A program made the translations under genes and the position numbers. Positions 11,756 through 21,324 of a stretch of 64,000 bases of DNA are shown one piece after another; the first letter of the stretch is position 1; the number at the start of each line of letters is the position of its first letter. Where the stretch lies: positions 49,322,500 through 49,386,499 of the forward strand of contig NC_089236.1 in assembly GCF_963924675.1 (NCBI RefSeq). The letters are read 5' to 3'. Source of the DNA: Phocoena phocoena. Its lineage: Eukaryota; Chordata; Mammalia; Artiodactyla; Phocoenidae. A model generated the notes under the pieces. That model ran no database searches. It was not told where the DNA came from and worked only from the letters and a program-made list of their open reading frames with translations.

Positions 11756-13330
11756 ACGGAGGAGGAGATGAAAACAGTCATGGGAGACAAGGTGAGGGGC
11801 CCAACTCCCCAAAAGCCAGGAAGGACCCAGATTCTAAGAGGACCGATGTCCGGACACCCCCAATTCAAAGAACTCGCCTGTCTCAGAATGGGAAGGAAGG
11901 AACGGGTAGAGAACTAGGCTGTGGTAAGCCCACAAATGAATCAAGTGAAAAGCTGAGAAAGTTATTCTCACAGAGACCTACTGTCTCGGTGATACAGACT
12001 TTACCTATGAGGGTGAGAGTGGCATTGTTTGGGAAAAAGGAATGAGAAAGGCAGGCAACAAAGTCTTAAAGGCCCCCTGTGTGCAATGCAAGGGCCCTCC
12101 TGAGACTCTGGAAGTGGGTCTGTAACACTTCCCCGATAATTCATTTCATGAGGAGAAAAAAAAATCAGTTTTAGATGTTTATAGCATCATGGGTGGCAAG
12201 TTATAAATAAACTTAGGAAATGCGCCCAAAGGCACTATGAACAACTCGAAGGTATCTCTCTAGGACACTCTTAACTCACAAAAATATTTTTAAAATTTAA
12301 ACATGACCCAAATAGAACTAAAAATAAAGCATACAACATTACCTTTACAGAGTTGTGATGCCCTTCATAGTGTTAACCACCAGACCTTACTAAATAATGC
12401 ATGTTAAAGGCGATACCTACTCACAATTTAATGATCATGAGAATGTGGGAGGGCCATATAAAAATAATGTGATGTCTTGGTCTAGAAACAGAAGCCAAAT
12501 AATCTATGGAATCATACCTGCCCCATGGTATGATTTTATAACACAACCTGTCCATCTAATCCTGGCCGCAGTACACTCAGGTCTACCTCATTAAAACCTG
12601 AGAGAAATATACATAAGGTTTAGGAAAGAAAAAGTCATTATTTTGTAAGGTAAGGCAGGCAGGAGACCTACATAAAATAATCCCTTAATCTGTGAGACTA
12701 AATTTTATTAAGTTAAAAAAAATAATAATGAATAGAAAACTAAAGTGGATTCAACAGAACCAAGTAGTAGTTTAAAGAAATCAAGATGTCAGTGGACTAT
12801 TTTAAGGGGCAACCCAGAAACATGACCCTCCTTGATTGGCCATGAGTCTGACCCTATACAATGATTTTTATTTTAAATCGATGCCAATGGAAAAAAATGA
12901 GAAATTCTACATGTGTTACCAGAAAAATGTAAAACACAATGTAATCTAATAACACTTCCTAATCTTCCTTCCCCCTAGAACAAGTAGGCAATATCTCATA
13001 GACACTTAGATCACAAAAGTACAGAAAGCAGGGATAGTATTCAAACCTCCTTATGAACCCTTAAGTTATTGCTACAAAAAATAAAACTTTTACCTGAAAA
13101 TTCAAATTTATCTGGAAATAAAACAAATGAAAGCAGATCTATGCCACTTACCTTCTCCCCAAATTATATTCCACCTTTATTATTACTTAACTGTTTGCAT
13201 ATTATCATGCATTTCTTTTGTCCCTGTGAGTACTTAACGGAGTGTCTGCTATATGGTAGATACTCACGAAAAAGAAAAATTAATGAAAGCATGATTATGA
13301 TAAAAAATAATGAAAGCATGATTATTTTTT
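11756..13330. other. unique non-coding sequence
   Basis: No confident repeat. 13140-13280 is weakly L2-like. A 27-base tandem duplication lies at 13281-13325. Confidence 0.45.
13281..13325 (+). repeat. 27-bp tandem duplication
   Basis: TAATGAAAGCATGATTAT occurs at 13281 and again at 13308, with a spacer between. The second copy stops just short of the target-site duplication of the following SINE. Confidence 0.8.
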
Positions 13331-13343
13331 TAAATGTATGAAT

Positions 13344-13676
13344 GGGTCTTCCCTGGTGGCACAGTGGTTAGGAATCCACCTGCCAGTGCAGGGGACATGG
13401 GTATGATTCCTGGATCGGAAGATCCCACATGCCGCAGAGCAACAAAGCCTGTGCACCACAACTACTGAGCCTGTGCCCTAGAGCCCACGAGCCACAACTA
13501 CTGAGCCCACATGCCACAACTACTGAAGCCCGCGCATCTAGAGCCCGTGCTCCACAACAAGAGAAGCCACCGCAATGAGAAGCCCGTGCACCACAACGAA
13601 GAGTAGACTCTGCTTGCCGCAACACAGGCCCAATGCAGCCAAAAATAAATCAATTTATTTTAAAAATTTAAAAATA
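13344..13676 (+). mobile_element. CHR-family SINE, long form, with TSD
   Basis: Opens with GGGTCTTCCCTGGTGGCAC and CAGTGGTTAGGAATCCACC, the tRNA-Glu-related head with A/B box remnants. Next come repeated CCACAACTACTGAGCC modules, AGAAGCCACCGCAATGAGAAG, and a tail ending AATGCAGCCAAAAATAAAT. The TSD AAATGTATGAAT is exact at 13332-13343 and 13677-13688. This long form is shared across cetartiodactyls. The minus-strand reading frame inside it (13368-13625) is not a gene. Confidence 0.93.
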
Positions 13677-13689
13677 AAATGTATGAATA

Positions 13690-14850
13690 AATTCTTGCCA
13701 ACTCCTGATCTATACCATTTCAAAGATCTCTACTGAAGAAATATAACTATATAAAAGATTACTCCCCTTAACTATCTATGAGAAAAAAAAATAACATGTA
13801 AAAATAGCACACAATCACTACAACTAAGCTACAATTTTTGAAACTTTCTTAAATTAACCAGCATTTGTGTTTTACACTCCTCTGGCATTACTAACGATTA
13901 TGTAGCTGATACGACCATGTACTTAACTGACTATTTCTTGTTTTTCCGTTTGTTTTTTGCTTACAGATGCTGATCCTATGATTTTAAAATACGAGACTTT
14001 TTTTAAAGGAGTCAATTACCATGAATCGGGGGGCGGAAGAGAGGAATTACAGGCAGTAATGTTGACCTCTGCACTTCCGCAAACCTTTCTAAGACTTTTT
14101 TGAGGCATAGGAAGTTCCAGATCCTGCTCAGCGTTGCTTAAGGAAATGCTTTGTTCAGGCTGTTTTTAGAGAAAACAGTCGATAACTATGCTTGTTCCTC
14201 TGAATTCAGCTGCACCAGCTGCTGACTCAATGACACTGAAATTAGGACGCTTTGTTTGAATGGTGGCCACACAGAAGCTCCTTTGGTATACGTCTAGCAC
14301 CCCAACAAACAAAAGTCTTTAAAAGGCACATGCCAATCCACACATGTCCAGAGAATAAATTCTTTGCAGAACAAAATAAACAAGTAAAACGGCCCCAATA
14401 AAAAGTGTAGGAGTTGAGGGCGGAATGCAGTGTGAGGGGGAAAAAAACCTCAACAACTAAATATTTCATTTACAAAGTAAAAGCAGAATGTATTTGTTAA
14501 AATATTTTCCTAAAAACATGGGACATGCTATGACTCTAGATATTATTACTCACTATTGCATATATAAATTTAATAAGGCCAGTAGTGGCAGCAAAGACTC
14601 AACCAGGAGGAAAGCCTTGTTAAACCTTGCAATCTTTCTTTCTTCCCATGTGTTATATTTCCATCAGGAGCACCACAGCAAGATACAAAAGCCAGCAACA
14701 CACACCCACTTACTCTTATTCAGAAGGTATTTGCTATATGCTGAAAGGCTGGAAAAGCTAAAAATAACTGAGTGTTTAAAAAAAATCACTGCTTAAAAAA
14801 AAAAACAAAACAAACTATTGCCCCATCTGCTTCTGTTTTCTCACTCTTAA
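13690..14850. other. unique non-coding sequence
   Basis: No recognised repeat or coding signal. Confidence 0.5.

Positions 14851-14851
<1 letters not shown>

Positions 14852-14888
<37 letters not shown>
14852..14888 (+). repeat. (TG)n microsatellite
   Basis: About 18 uninterrupted TG units, followed by an imperfect CTGTGTGCT extension. Confidence 0.97.
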
Positions 14889-14889
<1 letters not shown>

Positions 14890-14894
14890 TGTGT

Positions 14895-15830
14895 GCTGGG
14901 CTCACATGCACACACATGGACATTTTACTATTTTGTTCTAAGCTCTCTTTTTTTCCATAAGTAAAGTCAACGCTAAAATAGTCAAGCAACTGTATAGGGA
15001 AGCACAGGAGAGATGATCAACCCAGTCAGAACGTATAAACTCCTACAGAAACACACCATTCCTCTTCCTCCCCTGCTCTCAGAAAAGAAAATGTGTCACG
15101 GGGTTGAATGGAAGCCTGGCTTCTAAGACCAAGTCCTCCAGGGACAGACTCCTCTCATTTACAACCCCCAGTCCGTGTTCCCCGTCTCCGTCATCGAACT
15201 TGACATTAAACTTCCCCAAAACTCAGTTGCTGGTAGGACCCATGTGTTTGTGATACATGGAGAAGTGAGACCTAAATTACTCATCCTAACCAACTCTATC
15301 CTGATGACTCAAGCCTGGCTAGATGTGGGGTATCCCTGAGCAGACAAATGAGGAAATGACAAACAATGCTTGGAATGTTCCTGGATATCAAAAAGGCATA
15401 ATTTCTACAAAGGATCTGAGGCACTGCACAGCGGCACGCCAAGAGGGCTCAGCTGTGATTCTATTCAACTCAACAAATATTTATCATGCATCTTTTGCCA
15501 ACTCAAATGTAAGAAGGACTCCAAATTGTATTTATATCCTCAGGGTATAAAAGAGTGCTGGAACAGACAGTAGGCACTTGATAAATGTCGAAGGAAGGAA
15601 GAAAGAAAAGAAGGAAGGAACTTCTACAGAGCAGGCATGTGCTAAGTACAGAGGATGCAAAGACCAACAGCATGGCAAATGAGCTTCAGAGGTGCTGCCT
15701 AGTGATTTACTCAGGGTTCCCTCTCCTACCTTCTAATCTAGCCTTGATTTAATCAGTTCTTTTTCTTAGGCTTCAGACAGACAAAAGGTAAAATATCTTC
15801 AAATAATGTTTTTGACAGCAAGAATCTAAA
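14895..15830. other. unique non-coding sequence with a short GGAA tract
   Basis: No repeat family recognised apart from an imperfect GAAG/GGAA tract at about 15589-15620. Confidence 0.5.
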
Positions 15831-15834
15831 ACAG

Positions 15835-16008
15835 GTTTTTAATCTGGCCATACAGGAGAATCATATAGGAAACTTAAATGGCCCTTGGGTCCCATGCTGA
15901 ATTAAATTATCAATTCAATTACAATCTCTGAGGAGTAAATAAAGGTGCTAGTATTTTTAAATACTCATGTGATCCTAACCTGCATTAGATTGAGAACTAC
16001 TGCCTGAT
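15835..16008 (+). mobile_element. MER5-type hAT DNA transposon relic
   Basis: CAATCTCTGAGGAGTAAATA in the middle, TAGTATTTTTAAATACTCATG and GTGATCCTAACCTGCATTAG, then AGATTGAGAACTACTGCCTG at the end, follow the MER5A/B consensus (ending TTGAGAACCACTG). These are non-autonomous hAT-Charlie elements, long extinct. Confidence 0.7.
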
Positions 16009-16009
16009 A

Positions 16010-16390
16010 AATAATGCTACGTAAAATGTTCTGCCTGCGATACACTGTGAACCTGAGAAGCTAAAACAGAAATCTAACCATGTGTATGTTTATAGCTCCT
16101 ACAGTAATATATGAAAGTCATTTGTTTAAGCAAACATCATTCACTTCACCTTCCTGACCAAAAACTTACAAAAACAGGAATAGAGAAACACTAAGTCACT
16201 GATATAACCAAAAAAAAAAAAAAATTTTTTTTTTTAAGTTTTTCAGCTCAGCACACTGGCATAAAATGTCTCTAAATAGCTGAGAAATAATTACAATATA
16301 ATTAAAGGTTTTCAAACATACGATTCTGACATTAATTTAAAGATTATTTTGTTTAAATTGCCTATACTTTTTCTTTTAAAGTAGCTCTAC
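16010..16390. other. unique non-coding sequence
   Basis: Nothing recognised except an A14/T11 pair at about 16211-16235. Confidence 0.5.
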
Positions 16391-16394
16391 TCTT

Positions 16395-16600
16395 AACTGC
16401 CCAAAACTGAAAACCACCTGGATGTCCCTGAACACTCTACTTTTAAAAGTAGGTATTCTATGTTCTAAAATTGATTTGTGGTTATTGTTGTACAACTCTG
16501 TGAATATGCTAAAAACCACTGAGTTGCATCCTTTAAATGGGTGCATTATGTGGTATGTGAATTATATCTCAAGAAAGCAGTTACAAAAGAGAAATTTTTT
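16395..16600 (+). mobile_element. ancient LINE-1 (L1M) 3' end
   Basis: GTTCTAAAATTGATTTGTGG, TTGTACAACTCTGTGAATAT, CTAAAAACCACTGAGTTGCA and TGGTATGTGAATTATATCTC match an L1MB/L1MC-type 3' UTR. It is preceded by a short ORF2 scrap (GAAAACCACCTGGATGTCCC), so an internal deletion has joined ORF2 to the UTR. Confidence 0.8.
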
Positions 16601-16884
16601 AAGCAGGTTACATTAAAAATGAGTTTTTTCATAGTTGTATACAGACTATAGGTATTCCACAAAATATTAGTATAAATCTTAGTTTCTTTTTCATATTCTC
16701 CTAAAATCACAGGTACATTCCATACTGGAAGAATTTTGGCTTCAACAGCTTTTCAAACTCACAGGCTACAGCAAAAATTTTTAACTATAAAAATTAACAT
16801 TAAAATACTGAAATAAATGATACAATTAGGGAGGGAGCAGGGAACAAAGCGTGATGAAGTTATTAGTGAATCACTAAGTGTGAT

Positions 16885-16990
16885 GTGGTGGAAATGAAAT
16901 GGTCCTAAGAGTCAGAAGTCCCAAATCCTAGCTCTGACTAGGATGAGTATTCTTGGACAAATTACTCAAAATTTCCTTAAAAATTATACA
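16885..16990 (-). mobile_element. MIR fragment, reverse, cut by a SINE
   Basis: AAGAGTCAGAAGTCCCAAAT, CCTAGCTCTGACTAGGATGA and TTGGACAAATTACTCAAAAT follow the reverse-complement MIR consensus. The match stops where the CHR SINE begins and does not resume after it. Confidence 0.6.
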
Positions 16991-16993
16991 TCA

Positions 16994-17204
16994 GGGCTTC
17001 CCTGGTGGCGCAGTGGTTGAGAGTCCGCCTGCCGATGCAGGGGAGAGGAGTTTGTGGCCCCGTCGGGGAGGATCCCACATGCCACGGAGCGGGCTGGGCC
17101 CATAGACCGTGGCCGCTGGGCCTGCGCGTCCACAGCCTGTGCTCCGCAATGGGAGAGGCCACAACAGTGAGAGGCCCGCGTACCTCAAAAAAAAAAAAAA
17201 AAAA
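16994..17204 (+). mobile_element. CHR-family SINE, short cetacean form
   Basis: GGGCTTCCCTGGTGGCGCAG, the ATCCCACATGCCACGGAGCG core, TGGCCGCTGGGCCTGCGCGT, CTGTGCTCCGCAATGGGAGA and GAGAGGCCCGCGTACC, then an A18 tail at 17187-17204. This is the abundant whale/dolphin subtype. No clean TSD was found, so the right flank may have decayed. Confidence 0.95.
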
Positions 17205-17207
17205 GTG

Positions 17208-18325
17208 TTGAAATTATTTTGGCTTTCTTACAAAAAGAGAGAGGACAGAGTTCAGAAAGAGACTAACTTTCTCCAAGAACCTTTCAAACTTTGTTCTCCA
17301 CCCCCTTTTTCCTGTAGCATCACTTAAACTACTTAAGTTTTTCTTGTCTACGTATCTTCTCATCTCTAAAAGAGAGACATATGTCTTTTAAGAGGTTTTT
17401 GAACTGTAAATTAAGTCCTCTACTCTGGAAAGTGCGTGCAGCTGATGAAACAAACTAGGGGCTGACTTCCTTCATCTGCCTTTTGGACCTAGGACAATAC
17501 TGTGTGTTTTTATAATAGTGCAATTATATACTGCAAGTGGGTTTTGTGTGTTTGTTTTGTGGTTTTCTGACAAGAGTCCAGACAGCTATGGGAAAGGGAA
17601 AGAGCTGGAAGGAACATTATTATTAAAAATGCTTGTCATTTACAAATAGAAGACACAAGTATATGGAAATGTTTCTACAAACTTTTTCAAGCATTACTGA
17701 AAACTTTTATAAGGCATAATTATAAATGGTCCTAAATGTAATATTATTTACTTGAATCTTCAACTCTGCTAAGGACTGATTCTTACATTAAATTTCCCTC
17801 ATTGTGTGAGGATATGGAAATACATATACCCACACATGTGTGAGTTGCTCTACTGTAATTAATGATGCACTTTTATTCTCTATTATTGTGTGGAAAACAT
17901 TCTGACACAAAATAAATGAAGCATAATCATTCAGAGTAATGATTCGAATGTACTGATTAATGATACCTGATAGCTTTTCTGTTCTTTAGTTAAATTAAAA
18001 CATTTACTGGGCATCGTAAGGGCATCCCCTAAATGAATGTTTTCTAGGTAATCATTTTACCTTACGGAAATCACCTACCCTACCATCATCGAAAACAAGT
18101 TCCCATCAATTGTAAAATGTACCATTATTTTATGTGCAAGAAACTAAACCCCTGTCAAATTAAACTAGTATACAATGCTAAATTGCCTTCAGAGATGTTA
18201 CAACGTGTGTGAGGTGGATCCTGGGGGAGGGAATGTGCAGATACATGGCATTCTATTCCCAAAGGATTCAATAAAGGTTAATTAAAGAAACATTTTTTAA
18301 ATGTTGCAACAAAATATTTTCAAAT
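17208..18325. other. unique non-coding sequence
   Basis: No repeat family or coding signal recognised. Confidence 0.5.
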
Positions 18326-18327
18326 TT

Positions 18328-18625
18328 GAAATAGACCAGTCACAAAAAACTGTTATGATTTCACTTATATGAGACACCTAGAGTAGTCAAACTCATCAAC
18401 AGAAAGTAGAATGGTAGTTGCCAGGGGCTGGAAGAAGGAAGGAACAGAGAATTATTGTTTAAGGGTACAAAGTTTTAGTTTTGAAAGATGAAAAAAGTTC
18501 TGAAGATGGCGGTGATAACTGCACAAAATCTGAATATCCTTAATGCCACTGATCTAAACAATTAAAAGATGGTAAGATGGTAAATTTTATGTGTATTTTA
18601 TCACAATTAACAATAATAATAAAAA
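18328..18625 (+). mobile_element. ancient LINE-1 (L1MA/B-type) 3' UTR
   Basis: GACACCTAGAGTAGTCAAAC, GAATGGTAGTTGCCAGGGGC, AGAATTATTGTTTAAGGGTA, TAATGCCACTGATCTAAACA and TAAATTTTATGTGTATTTTA are the successive landmarks of this 3' UTR. An A/T-rich tail follows. Confidence 0.82.
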
Positions 18626-18999
18626 ATATCTCCACAAGAAATAAACAGTATGCAAAACAAAATCACAAGACAATGAAAATCTTAAGCTAGGAAGTACCTA
18701 ATTCAACCCAGCCAATTAGCTAACTTGATAAGGTAACTCTTCCTGAAAAACTTCTATTTTTGAAAAAACACTGAGTCATCTCTTATTGGACTAAAGAGAA
18801 AGTTCTATACACTGATTCCTGAAGCTGGCACTGTTGTAGTCTCTGCAATACAAAGATGTGCTCAGATACTGGTTTACACGGTTAATCTACCATCAGACTC
18901 ACCAGTGGGCTTTTAAAAGATTTTCTGACACTTCATAATACCCAGTGGGAAGGCCACAATGCAAAAAAAAAACAAAGAGAAAAAAATTAAATAAAATTA

Positions 19000-19626
19000 A
19001 GTTTTGGTGAAGATATAGAGAAACTGAAACCCTGCACTGTTAGTAGAAATATAATATGTGTAAAATGGTGCAACTGATATGGAAAACAGTATGACATTTC
19101 CTCACAAAATTAAAAAAGAACTACCATATTATCCAGCAATCCTACTGCTGGGTATATATCTAAAAGAATTGAAAACAGGGTCTCAAAGAGATAGCTGCAC
19201 ACCCATGATCATGGCAGCACTATTTACAACAGCCAAGAAGTCAAAGCTCCCCAAATGTACAGTGAGAGAGGAACAGATACACAAAATGTGGTATATACAT
19301 ACAATGGAATATTATTCAGCCTTAAAAAGGAAATCCTATCACATGCTACGACATGGATGAAACTTGAAGACATTATGCTAAGTGAAATAAGCCAATGACA
19401 AAAAGACAAATGCTGTATATTTCACTTATATGAAGAATCTAAAATAGGTAAATTCATAGAAACAGAAAACAGACTGCTGGTTACCAGGACCTAAGAAGAG
19501 GAAGAAACTGGGAGTTGTTTTAATGGATATAGTTTCAGTTTTGTACAATAAAGTTCTGGGTATCTGTTGCACAATGTGAATATACACTACTGAACTGTAT
19601 GTTCAAAAATGGTCAGATGGTTTTTT
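19000..19626 (+). mobile_element. ancient LINE-1, ORF2 C-terminus plus 3' UTR
   Basis: The frame at 19079-19360 ends with the L1 ORF2 C-terminal signature HTMEYYSALKRK, preceded by a KIKKELPYYP/AILLLGIY region and TPMIMAALFTTAKKS. The 3' UTR follows (CTGGTTACCAGGACCTAAG, AATGTGAATATACACTACTG). The start codon of that frame is internal to ORF2 and only about 93 residues survive. The tail is interrupted by a deleted SINE at 19627. Confidence 0.9.
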
Positions 19627-19699
19627 GTTGGTTTTTTTTTTTTTTGCTGTACTCGGGCCTCTCACTGCTGCAGTCTCTCTCTCTCTAACCGGGAAGCCC
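19627..19699 (-). mobile_element. internally deleted CHR SINE with intact TSD, reverse
   Basis: A T-run, then GCTGTACTCGGGCCTCTCAC (reverse complement of the SINE 3' end), a short CT-rich join, and AACCGGGAAGCCC (the SINE 5' end). About 150 bases of body are missing. GGTCAGATGGTTTTTT (19611-19626) and GGTTAGAAGGTTTTTT (19700-19715) are matching TSDs (14 of 16). Confidence 0.8.
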
Positions 19700-19802
19700 G
19701 GTTAGAAGGTTTTTTAAAAGTAATCAATCCATAGACTTCCTGACCCCCATCACAAACCTACTGATAGGTTTTCCGGAGATTGGGTTAAAATATTAGCATG
19801 TG

Positions 19803-20020
19803 GGGCTTCCCTGGTGGCGCAGTGGTTGGGAGTCCGCCTGCCGATGTAGGGGACGCGAGTTCGTGCCCCGGTCCGAGAAGATCCCACATGCCGCGGAGCG
19901 GCTGGACCCGTGAGCCATGGCCACTGAGCCTGCACGTCCGGAGCCTGTGCTCCGCAACGGGAGAGGCCACAGCAGTGAGAGGCCCGCGTACCGCTAAAAA
20001 AAAAAAAAAAAAAAAAAAAA
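19803..20020 (+). mobile_element. CHR-family SINE, short cetacean form
   Basis: Complete: GGGCTTCCCTGGTGGCGCAG head, ATCCCACATGCCGCGGAGCG core, GAGGCCCGCGTACCGCT end and an A25 tail (19996-20020). Low divergence from the copies at 21124 and 39859 suggests a fairly recent insertion. The reading frames across it are translation artefacts. Confidence 0.96.
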
Positions 20021-20344
20021 GAGAGAGACCAAAACCAGCAGAGATCTATCAATTTTATCAGTTTGCTGACCGAAAGTGACTCAAAGACAATGGCAGCCAA
20101 GTCCCTCTACAACAGTCCCTCTCTCCATCACTGAACTGATAGCAATGGGTGGAGCCCCAGGTCCACTGACAGCAGTATCTGCTTTACACTTTTGCTTTAG
20201 GAAGAGCCCCAAGTCTTCTTTTGCATCTGTGGTGTCCAGAGAACTCCTGGTACCCAACTACCATCGTGGGCCAATCCTGGTCCAGACAGTTCTAGAAAAG
20301 CAGAAAAGCAATTATACAGCAAAGCAGTAAAACAGGCAGACAAA

Positions 20345-20535
20345 ATAGGTCTCACAACCTAGCTCTGCCCCTTAATTGCCAGGTGATTTGAGAAAGATAC
20401 TGAACCTTGATTATTGCATGGAGGAGTAACAGGAATAATCATCACAGAGTTATTATGAAGATTCACTGGGATGATATATGTAAACCACTTAGCACAATAA
20501 ATAGTGCAAAATAGGTATTCGGTCATTAGTAAATG
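20345..20535 (-). mobile_element. MIR SINE, reverse
   Basis: CAACCTAGCTCTGCCCCTTA, ATTGCCAGGTGATTTGAGAA, AGTTATTATGAAGATTCACT, GATATATGTAAACCACTTAG and CACAATAAATAGTGC follow the reverse-complement MIR consensus in order. Confidence 0.8.
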
Positions 20536-20739
20536 ACGCTACCTCTACGGTTGCCTCATCTCCTTTTTTATTAAAAAAATTACTTTAAGTACTATAGATT
20601 TCAGTACAAATCACTCTCCATGAACGCACCGATTTTTGTCTCTACTTCTAAATTACAACCTCAAGGACCATGTTTAATATGTTTTTTCTATGTTCCTTAG
20701 AGCTCATCATACGGTATTAAGCAACTAGGTATTTTATTT

Positions 20740-20870
20740 ATCAATTCAACCATTCACTCAACAGGTAATAATTATGGATTTGCCGTGTGCAAGGCACCGT
20801 CCTAGGCATAGGACATACACTGATCTCTACCCCTGAGTTTACAATCCATGCTCAACAAGATCTAGTGCGT
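20740..20870 (-). mobile_element. L2 3' end, reverse
   Basis: ATTCACTCAACAGGTAATAA, GTGTGCAAGGCACCGTCCTA, GGCATAGGACATACACTGA and CCCTGAGTTTACAATCCATG resemble the reverse complement of the L2 3' end (cf. AGTGCCTGGCACATAGTAGG read backwards). Confidence 0.55.
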
Positions 20871-21123
20871 TTTACTGAATTATTCATTGGAACAATACAT
20901 GTATACAGGCATGGAAAGCTTCCTTCTACGCATTTACAATAATCTGTTCCCTTACTCCACTCCTATCAGAGAATAACTCACCTTATTTAATTGTTATACT
21001 AATTTCAACTATATAGATTATAGAATCTCATGTTCCAGCAACCTCAACTATGGGGATCTGTCTAAAAATGAAAAATGTCTATACATGCCTCAAGAGCTTG
21101 TAAAAGAGCCCATCAGAATTTTT

Positions 21124-21308
21124 TTTTTTTTTTCACTGTTGTGGCCTCTCCCGTTGCGGAGCACAGGCTCCGGACGCGCAGGCCCAGCGGCCATGGCTCA
21201 CGGGCCCAGCCGCTCCGCGGCATGTGGGATCCTCCCAGACCGGGGCACAAACCCGCATCCCCTGCATCGGCAGGCGGACTCCCAACCACTGCGTCACCAG
21301 GGAAGCCC
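21124..21308 (-). mobile_element. CHR SINE, reverse, lacking its 3' terminal block
   Basis: The T-run passes straight into CACTGTTGTGGCCTCTCCCG, so the usual GAGAGGCCCGCGTACCGC end is missing. The rest of the short-form SINE is intact up to GTCACCAGGGAAGCCC. TSD CATCAGAATTTTT lies at 21111-21123 and 21309-21321. The copy was therefore inserted by retrotransposition despite the missing end. Confidence 0.93.
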
Positions 21309-21324
21309 CATCAGAATTTTTACC

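Noticed and set aside
18890..18950. Possible MER5-like fragment (CATCAGACTCACCAGTGGGC)
   Set aside because: Only a short match, which I could not extend enough to list as a feature.
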